Source: Embleya hyalina (GTDB taxonomy: Bacteria; Actinomycetota; Actinomycetes; Streptomycetales; Streptomycetaceae). From it: 64,000 bases of DNA. Below the pieces are notes generated by a model. The model was not told the origin of the DNA and searched no databases. It was given only the letters and a program-made list of their open reading frames with translations. A program made the translations under genes and the position numbers. The stretch spans positions 1 through 64,000 of the forward strand of contig NZ_BIFH01000023.1 in assembly GCF_003967355.1 (NCBI RefSeq), in the 5' to 3' direction. This document shows positions 1 through 9,918 of the stretch, piece after piece. Each line of letters opens with the position of its first letter. Positions within the stretch are counted from its first letter, which is position 1.

Positions 1-23
1 CCGGGGTGCGGTATGGTCTGCGC

Positions 24-206
24 ATGCCTGACAACGAGATGGATCCTGCAGCCAGTACTCAGATGTTCCGGGCTTTTGTCGCCGAGGACCGCCCTGCGGC
101 TCCCGGCGAACCGGCCCGGCGCGGCGCCCCGCCGGTCCTGCTGATCGCCGGAGTCGTGATCGCGATCATCGTGGTCGCGGCGGTCGTGCTCATTGCCGTC
201 AACTGA
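24..206 (+). CDS. small single-pass membrane protein
   Basis: A 60-residue protein, hydrophilic and Pro/Ala-rich in the first 35 residues, then one strongly hydrophobic segment (about residues 38-58, rich in Val/Ile/Ala) that runs almost to the C-terminus, as in a tail-anchored or C-in membrane protein. The ATG at 24 is used; an in-frame GTG at 6 would add six residues, and the window edge hides any ribosome binding site beyond it. The gene converges on the PP2C-like gene and a perfect hairpin separates them. No family is recognised and the function is unknown. Confidence 0.6.
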   Translation: MPDNEMDPAASTQMFRAFVAEDRPAAPGEPARRGAPPVLLIAGVVIAIIVVAAVVLIAVN

Positions 207-256
207 CCCACCCATCGGTCGATATACCGACTGCCATACCAACGGGCCGACATACC

Positions 257-290
257 GCGGGCGGGACCCATCCCTCCGGGTCCCGCCCGC
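257..290. terminator. bidirectional hairpin terminator
   Basis: Perfect 13-bp inverted repeat (arms 257-269 and 278-290, loop 8 nt) lying between two convergent genes. It is GC-rich and has no clear T-tract, as is common in streptomycetes. Confidence 0.75.
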
Positions 291-352
291 GATATGCATT
301 CCGCGAATACTCCGGTATTCGGTATTCACGGTTCGCTGCTCGATCCCTTCGG

Positions 353-2194
353 TCAGGTCGACGGCCACAGCGCGACGACGCAGCCGTCTTCCTCACGCAG
401 TCGCAGGCCCTCGTCCACATCGCGCAGGTAGTCGAACAGGGACGGCGGGGTCCGCCAGTCCTCCGCGAGACGTGGAGCGAGACCGGCGGTCGGCTGGCCG
501 AGTGCCTCGGCGAAGCCGCCGGTCATCATGACCAGTACGTCGGTGGGCCGCCACGTGGTCCGGCAGATGCGGAGCTGGTCGTCGCCGGCCTGGTCGGGAA
601 TCGCCGCCGGCGCGGTCTCCAGCGAGGTGTCCCGGATGCCCAGGGGTGCGCGCCAGCCGCCTTGGGCCAGGCGGAGCACGGTGCTGTCGCCGAGTACGGC
701 CATGTCGACCCGGTCGTCCTCCAGCGGATCCGCGGCGGTGACCAATATCGCCAGACGGGTGGCGGGTTCCGAGCGGCCCAGCTCGTGTGCGCGGTCGGCG
801 GTACCGGTCAGGCGGGAGCGAAGGTCCTCCTCGACCTCGGTCTGCACGCCCGCCCAATCCCAGTTCTCGTGCCGCTCGCGCGCGACCATCCGTGCGACGG
901 TGCGATAGGCGCTGCGGACCGCGATCTGGGCGGCGAGTTCGGAGGCGTGCGCGTTGTCGACGCCGTCGCAGACGATGGCGATGGTCCAGCGGGCGCTCGG
1001 GTCCGGGCCGACCGCGAAGCAGTTCTGCCTGGGCAGGCCCTGTTGCTGGTGCAGTTCGCCCCGGACTCCGGCGGCGCGCACATTCAACCGGCCCAGCCGG
1101 CCGCCGTCGACGACCATGCCGCCGCCGTCGGCGAGGGCGGGAGGTGGGAGCATGCGCAACATCCTTCGCGGGACCTCGTCGGCGGGGTTGTCCGCGGGCG
1201 CGGAGCGGTGGGGCGTGCGCTGGGGCGGGGGCACCTTGAGGAACGAGGTGCCCGGCTCGCCGGCATCGTCGTCGGGGGCGGGCTCGCCACCCACGTCGCG
1301 CCGTCGTTCCGCCGGTTCGTCGCCGAGTCCGGGGCTCGCGTCGATCGACGAGTAGTTGTCCGACTCCACGGCCGGCGCGGGTCGGTGCTTGGGGATCGGC
1401 GGGTAGTTCGGACGGCGTTCGGCGGACGGGCCGGGACCCGGGTCGAGCGGGTCGACCGGATCCATGGGGTCGGCGGGCTCGATGTCGTCGTCGGGCTCCG
1501 GCCGCCACTGCGACGGATCCTCGCGGCGTCCCGGTCGGGTGGCGCCGCGCGACGGCGGGAGTACGCCCTGCGCGTCGCGGTGCAACCGGTCGGGCGGCAT
1601 CGTGTCGCCGGGGATGCTGTCCGACATCGGCGTGCCCGGAGGCGGCGACGAGCCGAGCATCACGTCCTCCCAGTGCGAGGAGCCGGTGCGTCGCCGAGTG
1701 CGGCCCGACACGGGCGGAGCCGGATCGTAGTCGTCGTCGTATTCCTGGCCCTGGTCGCGCCCGTAGTCGTACACCCCGGCGTCGGCCTCGTACGGATCGC
1801 GGCGGCCGAAGCCGGGCCGGCGATCGTACTGATCCGGTTCGTCCTCCTCGGCCGGCGCACCGAACCCGAACCAGTTGGCCACGCGGCGGGCCCGCCCGGA
1901 GCGGCGCCCGCCCTGGTCCGGCGGCGCCGAGTCGGGGAAGCCCGGCGGTCCGGAAGGCGCCTCGACCTCGCGGTCGTACAGCGGCTCCGGCCGACGGTCA
2001 TAGCCCGGCTCCGGCCGACGGTCGTAGTCCGGGTCCGCCCGACGGTCGTAGTCGGGGTCGGGCCGACGATCCCAATCGGGTTCGGGGCGTTCGCGATCGC
2101 CCGGACCGGAGCGCCGGGGACCCTGGGCTCGCGGGACGGGCCGGCCCGGCGAACCATCGCCGGGGGTGTGGCGCTTGCTGGTACCGTCCGGCAC
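353..2194 (-). CDS. PP2C-like protein with long disordered N-terminus
   Basis: A 613-residue protein. The first ~350 residues are Pro/Arg/Asp-rich and low complexity, with near-perfect DYDRRPDP/EP octapeptide repeats around residues 40-75. The C-terminal ~240 residues match the PP2C phosphatase fold: VCDGVDNAHASELAAQ resembles the metal-binding DG motif and GDSTVLRL the central GD motif. The later SDG and DDxT motifs of active enzymes read MTGGF and EEDGCVVAL here, so metal binding may be impaired. The start is the ATG that begins MPDGTSKR. It is divergent from the secreted phosphatase gene. A regulatory or phosphoprotein-binding role is inference; the PP2C fold assignment is firm. Confidence 0.8.
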   Translation of the reverse strand: MPDGTSKRHTPGDGSPGRPVPRAQGPRRSGPGDRERPEPDWDRRPDPDYDRRADPDYDRRPEPGYDRRPEPLYDREVEAPSGPPGFPDSAPPDQGGRRSGRARRVANWFGFGAPAEEDEPDQYDRRPGFGRRDPYEADAGVYDYGRDQGQEYDDDYDPAPPVSGRTRRRTGSSHWEDVMLGSSPPPGTPMSDSIPGDTMPPDRLHRDAQGVLPPSRGATRPGRREDPSQWRPEPDDDIEPADPMDPVDPLDPGPGPSAERRPNYPPIPKHRPAPAVESDNYSSIDASPGLGDEPAERRRDVGGEPAPDDDAGEPGTSFLKVPPPQRTPHRSAPADNPADEVPRRMLRMLPPPALADGGGMVVDGGRLGRLNVRAAGVRGELHQQQGLPRQNCFAVGPDPSARWTIAIVCDGVDNAHASELAAQIAVRSAYRTVARMVARERHENWDWAGVQTEVEEDLRSRLTGTADRAHELGRSEPATRLAILVTAADPLEDDRVDMAVLGDSTVLRLAQGGWRAPLGIRDTSLETAPAAIPDQAGDDQLRICRTTWRPTDVLVMMTGGFAEALGQPTAGLAPRLAEDWRTPPSLFDYLRDVDEGLRLREEDGCVVALWPST

Positions 2195-2774
2195 GGCTTC
2201 CTCCTTCGCGTCGGGCCGGCCGGCGAGCCGGTCCCTTCGGGTCGCCGGTGAGTGGACGTCCTCCCACCCGTGCGACCGGTATCAACAGGTATAGCGTGCA
2301 CGGCCCGTGCCCGTGTGCGCACGCGCGCGTTGGTCCCCACTTTGCACCGGGTCCGCCCGGCGGCCGGGCGGATGGCGGGCTTCTACCCGGAATCCCGTCG
2401 CTCGGTACCTATTTGACGGCGTATCAGGGAAACTCCCGAACCGGGTGCCGGCGTTCCCCGTCGAGGGGGCGGATGTCGGCGATCGGGCGCTCTCGGTGGT
2501 GTGTTCGGTGTGCTTTGCGCCGAAGTGACCTGTGGACGCGGTGGATTCGGGCGACGAGCGCGTCGGCGTCGGATGATCGGCCCGCCCGGTGATCGGCGGA
2601 TCCGGGCAACCGGCTCGTACGGTGACCCATCGCACCATCCCTCCATACGGCACCGTCTGGAGTCGGTGCCCGGTCGTCACTACAGTGTGTCCGTCGCTCG
2701 GCAGCGACGACCGGTTGTTTTCCCAGGTCGTTCCCGGGCGGTCACGAACACTTCCTCCTCGGGAGCACAACCGC
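2195..2774. other. divergent intergenic region
   Basis: About 580 bases between two divergently transcribed genes. No coding frame with actinobacterial codon bias stands out. It presumably holds both promoters, but no confident -35/-10 pair was identified. Confidence 0.5.
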
Positions 2775-3935
2775 ATGCGCATACGCACCACCCGCCTCGC
2801 GACCCTCGCCGTGACGGCGGCGCTCACGCTCGGCGGCACCGTCGCGGTCGCCGCGTCCCCGGCCTCGGCCGCCACGGGCGGCGGCGACTCCGACGTCTCG
2901 GCCCGCGCGGGCCTCGGCTCGATCACCGGGGCCTCGGCCACGGTCGGCCCGGACGGCACGTACACGATCACCTGGACCGACCGTTGGCCCGGTCCGATGC
3001 GCGTGTACGCGTCCACCGACGCGGACCGCTTCACCCGGCTCGTCGGCACGACCGAGGGCACCTCGCTGACCGTGTCCGGCCTGGACCCGGCCAAGCGCTG
3101 GTACTTCGACATCACCCCGGCCGGCCCGCGCGCCGGGGTGGTCACCGCGCCGCGCTCGCTCGGCCTGCAGGGTGCGCCCAACGCCCGGGACCTGGGCGGC
3201 TATCGCGCGGATTCGGGCCGGACCGTCAAGTACGGCCAGGTCTTCCGCACCGACGCGCTCGGCAAGCTCACCGACGCCGACGTGGCCCGCCTGGGCGGTC
3301 TGGGCCTCGACGTGTCGGCCGACTTCCGTACCGACATCGAGATCACCGGCAACGGCGTCAACCGGCTGCCCGCCGGCATCCCGGTCGAGAACCTGCCGAT
3401 CGCGGACGGCAACCTCACCGCCATCACCAACGCCGCGGTGGGCAGCCGGGATCCGATCAGGCAGAAGGAGCTGCTCGGCGACGGCAAGGCCGCCGCCGCG
3501 CTCGAGAACGTCTACCGGGGCTTCGTCGACGACCCGGCCCAGCGCGCACAGTTCGCCACCGTGCTGCGCGACCTGGCGGACGGCAGGACGGTGATCTACA
3601 ACTGCACGGCGGGCAAGGACCGCACCGGGTGGATGAGTGCGATCGTGCTCAAGGCACTGGGCGTCGACGACGCCACCGTGCAGGCCGACTTCCTGGCCAG
3701 CAACGACAACCTGCGAGCGCGCAACGAGGCCACGAAGGCGGGCCTGAAGGCCGCCGGGCTGATGCAGGACCCGAGTCTGATGGACCCGCTGCTGTACGTG
3801 CAGAAGTCGTATTTGGACACGGCGTTCGCCGAGGTGCGGAGCAGGTACGGCTCGTTCGACGCGTATCTGCGCGAGGGTCTGGACATCGACCCGATCACCG
3901 AACTGCGGCTCCGGGCCCGGCTGCTCACCTTCTGA
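2775..3935 (+). CDS. secreted tyrosine-protein phosphatase
   Basis: A 386-residue protein. The ATG at 2775 gives a classic Sec signal peptide (MRIRTTRLATLAV..., Ala-rich hydrophobic core, cleavage near SPASA-AT); longer in-frame starts upstream would bury it. A fibronectin-like segment (about residues 50-130) is followed by the tyrosine/serine phosphatase domain with NARDLGGY, AD-FRTD and the P-loop CTAGKDR (Cys277, Arg283), the CX5R signature of this LipA-like family. The residue before the Cys is Asn rather than the usual His. It should hydrolyse phosphate esters outside the cell; the natural substrate cannot be read from sequence. It converges on the sigma factor gene. Confidence 0.9.
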   Translation: MRIRTTRLATLAVTAALTLGGTVAVAASPASAATGGGDSDVSARAGLGSITGASATVGPDGTYTITWTDRWPGPMRVYASTDADRFTRLVGTTEGTSLTVSGLDPAKRWYFDITPAGPRAGVVTAPRSLGLQGAPNARDLGGYRADSGRTVKYGQVFRTDALGKLTDADVARLGGLGLDVSADFRTDIEITGNGVNRLPAGIPVENLPIADGNLTAITNAAVGSRDPIRQKELLGDGKAAAALENVYRGFVDDPAQRAQFATVLRDLADGRTVIYNCTAGKDRTGWMSAIVLKALGVDDATVQADFLASNDNLRARNEATKAGLKAAGLMQDPSLMDPLLYVQKSYLDTAFAEVRSRYGSFDAYLREGLDIDPITELRLRARLLTF

Positions 3936-3941
3936 GCCGCC

Positions 3942-4017
3942 GTCCGCACCCGGCCCGCCGGGTGCGGACAACCTCGATCGGCCGCCCGCTGGGGCCCTGA
4001 TGATCCGTCAGGGCCCC
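3942..4017. terminator. pair of convergent terminator hairpins
   Basis: Two perfect stem-loops between convergent genes: a 12-bp stem (3942-3953 with 3958-3969) and a 10-bp stem (3991-4000 with 4008-4017). Each is placed just after one of the two stop codons, so they probably terminate the phosphatase and the sigma-factor transcripts. Confidence 0.75.
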
Positions 4018-4057
4018 ACCGGACAGCGGCCGAGGTCGCGGGTCGCGTCGTGGCCGC

Positions 4058-4951
4058 TCAGGCGGACAGATCGGCGCGCAGCCGTGCCAGCGCGCGGGCG
4101 AGCAGGCGTGAGACGTGCATCTGGGAGATGCCCAGGCGTTCGCCGATCTGGGACTGCGTCATGTTGCCGAAGAAGCGCAGCATGATGATCTGCCGGTCGC
4201 GGGGACTCATCCGGGCCAGCAGCGGCCGCAGCGCCTCGCGATACTCGACCCCGTCGAGCGCCTCGTCCTCCTGGCCGAGACGGGCGATCAGCGCGTTGTC
4301 GCGATCGTCGTCGAGGTCGTGCGCGTCCAGCGACGCGGGCGAGTAGGCGTTGGCCGCCTCCATGCCCTCGAGGATCTCCTCGACCGTCAGGTTCAGGTGC
4401 TTGGCGAGTTCGACCACGGTCGGTGCCCGGTCGTACTTGTGGTTGAACTGCTCGGTGGCCTCGGCGAGCGCGAGCCGCAACTCCTGGAGCCGGCGGGGCA
4501 CCCGCACGCTCCACGAGGTGTCCCGGAAGAAGCGCTTGATCTCGCCGATGATCGTCGGCACGGCGTAGGTCGGGAACTCGACGCCGCGATGCGGGTCGAA
4601 GCGGTCGATCGCCTTGATCAGCCCGATCGTGCCCACCTGGAGCACGTCCTCGTACTGGTCGGTGCGGCTGCGGAAGCGGTTGGCGGCGAAGCGCACCAGG
4701 GGCAGGTTCAGCTCGACCAGGGTGCTGCGCACGTACGCGTGCTCGGCCGATCCCTCGACGACGTCGGTGAGGCGGAGCAGGAGGGTTCGGGACAGCGTGC
4801 GCGTGTCCTGGGGGGTGTCGGTGCCGGAACCCCGGAGCGCGTGGGCGCGGGGGATGCCGGTACGGGGAAGGCGCGCGGGCGCGGCGCGGTCGGCGGTCGA
4901 GCCGGCTGTGCCCTCGTGGGAAGCATCTCGCAGCAGCACTGGAGAGCCCAC
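4058..4951 (-). CDS. RNA polymerase sigma factor, SigB/SigF family
   Basis: A 297-residue protein with a ~65-residue variable N-terminus, then sigma70 region 2 (LVELNLPLVRFAANRFR...EDVLQVGTIGLIKAIDRFD, then FPTYAVPTIIGEIKRFFRD), region 3 (VPRRLQELRLAL..., with an LAKHLNLTVEEI helix-turn-helix) and region 4 (LSPRDRQIIMLRFFGNMTQSQIGERLGISQMHVSRLL). This is the stress/sporulation-type sigma-B/F/G class, usually controlled by anti-sigma and anti-anti-sigma factors, none of which is encoded next to it. The long N-terminus leaves the true start uncertain. The setting near a PH-domain gene and upp resembles the sigF/sigN neighbourhood of Streptomyces, recalled rather than checked. Confidence 0.92.
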   Translation of the reverse strand: MGSPVLLRDASHEGTAGSTADRAAPARLPRTGIPRAHALRGSGTDTPQDTRTLSRTLLLRLTDVVEGSAEHAYVRSTLVELNLPLVRFAANRFRSRTDQYEDVLQVGTIGLIKAIDRFDPHRGVEFPTYAVPTIIGEIKRFFRDTSWSVRVPRRLQELRLALAEATEQFNHKYDRAPTVVELAKHLNLTVEEILEGMEAANAYSPASLDAHDLDDDRDNALIARLGQEDEALDGVEYREALRPLLARMSPRDRQIIMLRFFGNMTQSQIGERLGISQMHVSRLLARALARLRADLSA

Positions 4952-5189
4952 CTCCTCGTCGGTCCTGGAGCGGAACCTGTCCGCTGCCGGCCATGGTGGA
5001 ACGGCAGCCCGTCGTTCGGTACCCCCTTACCGGTGCGGGTCACCGCCCCAAACCCCTTGCGACATCCCCGATTTGTCAGGTGATGCGGGTGTATCTAGCG
5101 GCATGTCGACAGTACGAAAGCCGCGTATCACCGCAAAGAAAATTCGAGGTTTTACCAGCCGTTTCGCATTACTCGTCGGTCTTTGGCGA

Positions 5190-5744
5190 TCAGTCGACAT
5201 TCGGGCCGAACAGCTGATCGCACACCTTCAGGTAGACGGCGTCGGGTCGAGGGACGAACTCGACCTCCTTGAGCGGTTGATCCTGCCCCGCGGACTCCAT
5301 CACGAACGTCCCGTGTCCGAGCAATCGGCCGCCCGGGCTGCGTCGGTAGCTCATGTCGGTCACCTGGGTCAGCGGCAGCATGTTGACCCGCCGACCGATC
5401 AGCCCGGTGGCCAGGATGATGCGCTTGTCGGTGACGATGAAGTAGTCGTTGCGCCAGGTCAGTATGTGACCCGAGCACCACAGCAGCAGTCCCGTGCCGA
5501 CCGGCCACACGCCGTAGCGCACGATCAGGTTCGCGGACGTGAAATACCACAGCAGCAGCGCCAGGAAGGCGATCCCGGACACGGTGATCGCCAGCGGGCC
5601 GATGATGATCGCCCAGTGTCGGCGTACGGCTATCGCACAGGTCTCGCTCGGCAGCAGATAGCGGCGTATCGCGTGGGTCTCGGTGGTGGAGCCGTCGACC
5701 GGTGCCGGCTCCGGCCCCGACGCCGCGCTCGCCGCTCGGCGCAC
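5190..5744 (-). CDS. PH domain-containing membrane protein
   Basis: A 184-residue protein with two adjacent hydrophobic segments (about 47-70 and 76-92), followed by a bacterial PH-like domain (bPH_2): NDYFIVTDKRIILATGLIGRR...LPLTQVTDMSYRRSP..., ending in FVPRPDAVYLKVCDQLF. Proteins of this family are cytoplasmic-membrane proteins of mostly unknown role. The GTG start lies 4 bases after the stop of the upstream 55-residue membrane gene, so the two are probably cotranscribed. Confidence 0.85.
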   Translation of the reverse strand: MRRAASAASGPEPAPVDGSTTETHAIRRYLLPSETCAIAVRRHWAIIIGPLAITVSGIAFLALLLWYFTSANLIVRYGVWPVGTGLLLWCSGHILTWRNDYFIVTDKRIILATGLIGRRVNMLPLTQVTDMSYRRSPGGRLLGHGTFVMESAGQDQPLKEVEFVPRPDAVYLKVCDQLFGPNVD

Positions 5745-5748
5745 GACC

Positions 5749-5916
5749 TCAGCCCGTGAGCCTGCTGATCTGGTCGCCGCACCACTTGGCGGCGGAGGAC
5801 ATCGCCTGGAACCACTGCGCGACGAGGTCGGAGGCCTTCTCGGGCGTGGCGATGATCGTGTAGATGACGAAAACGATCAGGAGCAGCGTCAGGATCCGTT
5901 TGGTCTGCCCCGCCAT
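5749..5916 (-). CDS. small membrane protein (55 aa)
   Basis: Begins MAGQTKRILTLLLIVFVIYTII: a short charged start, one transmembrane helix (about residues 8-22) and an amphipathic tail ending GDQISRLTG. The ATG at 5916 is preceded by a purine-rich GGGGAGGCGGGG stretch; the longer upstream frame has no membrane-protein logic. It sits 4 bases upstream of the PH-domain gene and is likely in one operon with it. Unknown function. Confidence 0.75.
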   Translation of the reverse strand: MAGQTKRILTLLLIVFVIYTIIATPEKASDLVAQWFQAMSSAAKWCGDQISRLTG

Positions 5917-6244
5917 GTCCCCGCCTCCCCTATGAGGTGTCGGGGAGAAACAATAGGGGAGAGGGAGCGGCCGCGGGGGGACCGGCCACTCTCTCTCCCC
6001 TGTGGGACCCCCGCCGGAGCAAAGGTGGGTCGTACCTTCGCAGCATCGGCAAACAGTCCCGGGGTGCCTGCGGGGCTCCTGCCCAGCCCCGGGCACATCT
6101 CCAGCATGCGCCGACGCGTGGCCGTGCGCATCCGGCGTTCGGCCTGTCGGGGCAGGGCCTTGGTCCCGCGCGGGATACGGGCCGCGGGATCGGCCCCGAA
6201 CGGCCGTACCCGGGGCGGGGTCTTCGCCCGGGGCGCGGCCCGGG
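5917..6244. other. intergenic region with 17-nt stem-loop
   Basis: No gene is supported in these 328 bases. An imperfect inverted repeat (arms 5956-5972 and 5984-6000, two mismatches in 17) lies just upstream of the small membrane gene. It could be the upp terminator or a 5' leader structure. Confidence 0.5.
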
Positions 6245-6886
6245 TCAGCCCGCGGTGCCGTACAGCCGGTCGCCGGCGTCGCCGAGGCCCGGGACGATGT
6301 AGCCGTGCTCGTTGAGCCGCTCGTCGATCGAGGCGGTGACCACGGTGACGTTGGCCTCGGTGTCCGCGAACGCCTCCTGCATGATCTTGACCCCCTCGGG
6401 GGCGGCGAGCAGGCAGATCGCGGTCACGTCCAGCGCGCCGCGCTCCAGGAGCAGCTTGGTGGCCGCGATCAGGGTGCCGCCGGTGGCGAGCATCGGGTCG
6501 AGCACGTACGCCTGCCGACCGCCGAGGTCGTCGGGCATGCGGGTGGCGTAGGTCGACGGCTCGAGGGTGTCCTCGTTGCGGATCATGCCGAGGAAGCCGA
6601 CCTCGGCCGTCGGCAGCAGGCGCACCATGCCGTCCAGCATGCCCAGACCGGCGCGCAGGATCGGCACCACCAGTGGCCGGGGGTAGGAGAGCTTGACGCC
6701 CGTGGTCTCGCTGACCGGGGTGCTGATCGCGACCGGGTCGACGCGCACCCCCCGGGTCGCCTCGTAGGCGAGCAGCGTGACGAGTTCGTCGGCGAGCCTC
6801 CGGAAGGTGGGCGAGTCGGTGCGCCGGTCGCGCAGCGTGGAGAGTTTGTGGGCCACCAGAGGATGGTCGACGACGTGAATCCGCAT
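6245..6886 (-). CDS. upp: uracil phosphoribosyltransferase
   Basis: A 213-residue protein of standard length. It carries the type I PRTase PRPP loop ([11 protein letters not shown], from Asp130) and the uracil-specific C-terminal segment [15 protein letters not shown]. It converts uracil and PRPP to UMP in cytosolic pyrimidine salvage. The start ATG encodes [10 protein letters not shown], the usual family start. Single gene, divergent from the small basic-protein gene. Confidence 0.97.
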   Translation of the reverse strand: MRIHVVDHPLVAHKLSTLRDRRTDSPTFRRLADELVTLLAYEATRGVRVDPVAISTPVSETTGVKLSYPRPLVVPILRAGLGMLDGMVRLLPTAEVGFLGMIRNEDTLEPSTYATRMPDDLGGRQAYVLDPMLATGGTLIAATKLLLERGALDVTAICLLAAPEGVKIMQEAFADTEANVTVVTASIDERLNEHGYIVPGLGDAGDRLYGTAG

Positions 6887-7152
6887 GGAGCGACAGTAGC
6901 CCGCCGGCCCCTCCCGCGACCCTGCGGGGTTGTCGGTTTCGGGGTGTGTTCGGTGGCATTCGGCGGTCGTGTGGCGGGCTCGGCGGGCGGCCCGGGCCGG
7001 GCGTTTATGGGAATCCCGGGTAAATTGGGGTCATTGAACCGGTTTGTGAGCGCACAGCCGGCCCGGTCCGGCGGTGCGATGACTGAGCCGGCGTGTCCCG
7101 GGAACTACTGCCACGTCGGTTTCGGTGGATTTTCGAGTCCAGGGGCGTGGTG

Positions 7153-7341
7153 ATGGAGAGTCGGGAACCTCGAACGACGGCGGCCGAGCGCCGCGAGGCG
7201 GAGGCCGCACGTCGGCGCCGGCGCACCCTCTTCCTGCGCGAACTCGCCGAGGCGCGCGAGCTGCGGGCCCGGATCCAACCGCGGCGCGCGCGCAACGAGC
7301 GGCTACGGCAGATGATGCGGATGCGTACGTTCCGTTACTGA
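7153..7341 (+). CDS. small highly basic protein (62 aa)
   Basis: Begins MESREPRTTAAERREAEAAR and is rich in Arg, Glu and Ala throughout, predicting a single charged helix; it ends RMMRMRTFRY-like. A GTG one codon upstream is an alternative start. Similar short basic ORFs stand upstream of tadA in Streptomyces (from memory). Function unknown. Confidence 0.6.
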   Translation: MESREPRTTAAERREAEAARRRRRTLFLRELAEARELRARIQPRRARNERLRQMMRMRTFRY

Positions 7342-7466
7342 AAACGATCCGCGTGCGATCGTCGCGGCGACCTTGTCCGTCAACGTGCGCCAATTCCCGT
7401 CGTGGTGGTCCGGTATCTGCCACGATGCGAGAGACAACGCCGAAGCGAACGATCTTGGAGAGTCCC

Positions 7467-8470
<1,004 letters not shown>

Positions 8471-8480
8471 GCTCTCTCTC

Positions 8481-8567
8481 GGTAGCGTGTCCGAGTGGCC
8501 TAAGGAGCACGCCTCGAAAGCGTGTGATGGTGCAAGCTATCCGTGGGTTCAAATCCCACCGCTACCG
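8481..8567 (+). tRNA. tRNA-Ser(CGA), AICE integration site
   Basis: Cloverleaf read by hand: acceptor GGTAGCG/CGCTACC with discriminator G at 8567, anticodon loop CTCGAAA (anticodon CGA, 8515-8517), long variable arm and T-arm GTGGG-TTCAAAT-CCCAC. CCA is not encoded. The 3' half from 8512 is repeated at 23095, so the present 3' end of the gene comes from the inserted element and restores a full tRNA. Confidence 0.97.
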
Positions 8568-8573
8568 CTCTTG
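8512..8573 (+). repeat. attL core repeat
   Basis: 62 bases identical to 23095-23156. It runs from one base before the anticodon loop to six bases past the tRNA end. Confidence 0.95.
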
Positions 8574-8584
8574 AGCAGGACAGC

Positions 8585-8621
8585 AAAGGACCACCTACTA
8601 GTGCCTAGTAGGTGGTCCTTT
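8585..8621. terminator. perfect 16-bp terminator hairpin
   Basis: Arms 8585-8600 and 8606-8621 pair perfectly, with A-rich 5' and T-rich 3' ends. It lies between tRNA-Ser and the convergent int gene, on the element side of attL, and replaces the native tRNA terminator now found after attR. Confidence 0.85.
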
Positions 8622-8628
8622 GCGTTGT

Positions 8629-8650
8629 GGTCTCAGTTTCGGTCTCAGTT
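8629..8650. repeat. arm-type integrase site, attL side
   Basis: Two tandem copies of GGTCTCAGTT separated by two bases (TC), starting 117 bases from the core start. The int stop codon lies inside the second copy. The related pair near attR (22981-23002) has the same orientation, as expected for arm sites of a tyrosine recombinase. Confidence 0.6.
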
Positions 8651-9907
8651 GGCCTTGTCGGGGCCTTCCTCGTCGCCGTCGGGCGGTGCCCAGAGCAGGC
8701 CATCCACCTGCCGGGCCGCGTCCTTCAGGATCGGCTCGATCGCGTGCTGGTACCGGCGGAGCATCGCTGCGCTCGACCAGCCCATGATGGCCATCACCAC
8801 ACGACCGGGCACCCGCAGTAGCAACAGAACAGTTGCTGCTGTGTGTCGAGCGTCGTGGAGGCGACCGTCCCGGACGCCGGCCGTCGTCAGCAGCCGCTTC
8901 CAGTGGGTGTAGTCGGTGCGCGGGTTGGTGGGCTGCCCGATCTCGGTCGCGAACACCCAACCGCCGTCGTGCCAGAGCTGGGCGGCCTTGTCCCGCTCCC
9001 GGTCCTGCTCCTCCTTGTGCTGCTTCAGGATGGCGAGCAGCGCATCCGGGATCGCGATCACGCGCCTACCCGCCCGCGACTTCGTGCCCTTCGTGTCGGG
9101 CCGGATCGGAACGCGCTCCGGGCAGTAGCCGGCATGCTTCCGTCCGCAGGGCTCCACCTCCGCGCAGCCGTGCCGGTACTTCGGACGGAGCCTGTTCCGG
9201 CGCACCCGCATCAGGCCGTTGTCGAGGTCGACGTGTGCCCACTGCAAGCCGAGCGCTTCCCCTTGGCGCAGGCCCAAGGCGAGCGCGATGGCCCACCGCG
9301 CGCCGTTGCGTTGCTGCTCGGCGATGTGGAGGATGCGGCCGATCTCTTCGACGGAGTACGGCTCAACCTCGGTGTCTTCGTCGTCGTTGAGCCGTGGCGC
9401 GTTGGCCAGAGAGGCGGGGTTGCGCGCGAGATGCCCGCGCCGCACGGCAACGTTGAGCGCGGTTCGGATGGTCCGGTGAGCCTGGTGCGCGGTCGCGGGC
9501 GCACTGCCGTTCTTCTCCATCTTGGCGTAGAAGCGCTCAAGGTGTTCCGGGGTGAGCTTGTCGAGCCGGTGAGCGCCAAGCCCCGGAATCAGGTGGTGGT
9601 AGACAGCGACCCGGTACCCGGCGATCGTGTTCACCCCGACCGACGGCGCCGAGATGTGCTCCACCCAGTGCGTCAGCCAGAGCTTCACGGTCCAGGGCTT
9701 CCCGGGCTTGGGCACGTTCCCCGCGTCCCGCAGGTTCTCCAGCTTGCGCACCTTGTCGATGACGACACCTTGCGTCTGCCCACGCACGTGCCTGCGATCG
9801 GGCGACCCGTCGTCCTTCGTACCCACGGTCACGCGACCGTGCCACGTACCTTCCTTGTCCTGGTAGATGGTCGAAGCGCCGTTCGGGCGCCGCTTCTTGG
9901 CAGTCAT
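8645..9907 (-). CDS. int: site-specific tyrosine integrase
   Basis: 420 residues. The N-terminal ~65 residues form an AP2-like arm-binding region, residues 72-160 a core-binding SAM-like domain, and the catalytic domain holds Arg214 (LGLRQGEALG), His351-x-x-Arg354 (HDARHTAATV) and Tyr386 (RRYQH). It recombines attP with tRNA-Ser(CGA). A Cys/His-rich insertion (C248, C254, H258, C262) sits between the first catalytic Arg and the HxxR box. The ATG at 9907 has GGGGGA upstream; the longer frame is rejected because it would run through xis. It stands 11 bases after xis and converges on the tRNA. Confidence 0.95.
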   Translation of the reverse strand: MTAKKRRPNGASTIYQDKEGTWHGRVTVGTKDDGSPDRRHVRGQTQGVVIDKVRKLENLRDAGNVPKPGKPWTVKLWLTHWVEHISAPSVGVNTIAGYRVAVYHHLIPGLGAHRLDKLTPEHLERFYAKMEKNGSAPATAHQAHRTIRTALNVAVRRGHLARNPASLANAPRLNDDEDTEVEPYSVEEIGRILHIAEQQRNGARWAIALALGLRQGEALGLQWAHVDLDNGLMRVRRNRLRPKYRHGCAEVEPCGRKHAGYCPERVPIRPDTKGTKSRAGRRVIAIPDALLAILKQHKEEQDRERDKAAQLWHDGGWVFATEIGQPTNPRTDYTHWKRLLTTAGVRDGRLHDARHTAATVLLLLRVPGRVVMAIMGWSSAAMLRRYQHAIEPILKDAARQVDGLLWAPPDGDEEGPDKAN

Positions 9908-9918
9908 GTATCCCCCGG

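Noticed and set aside
662-2251. Long plus-strand ORF opposite the PP2C-like gene
   Set aside because: Shadow frame with arginine/alanine-rich translation and no domain; the minus strand has the PP2C domain and proper codon bias.
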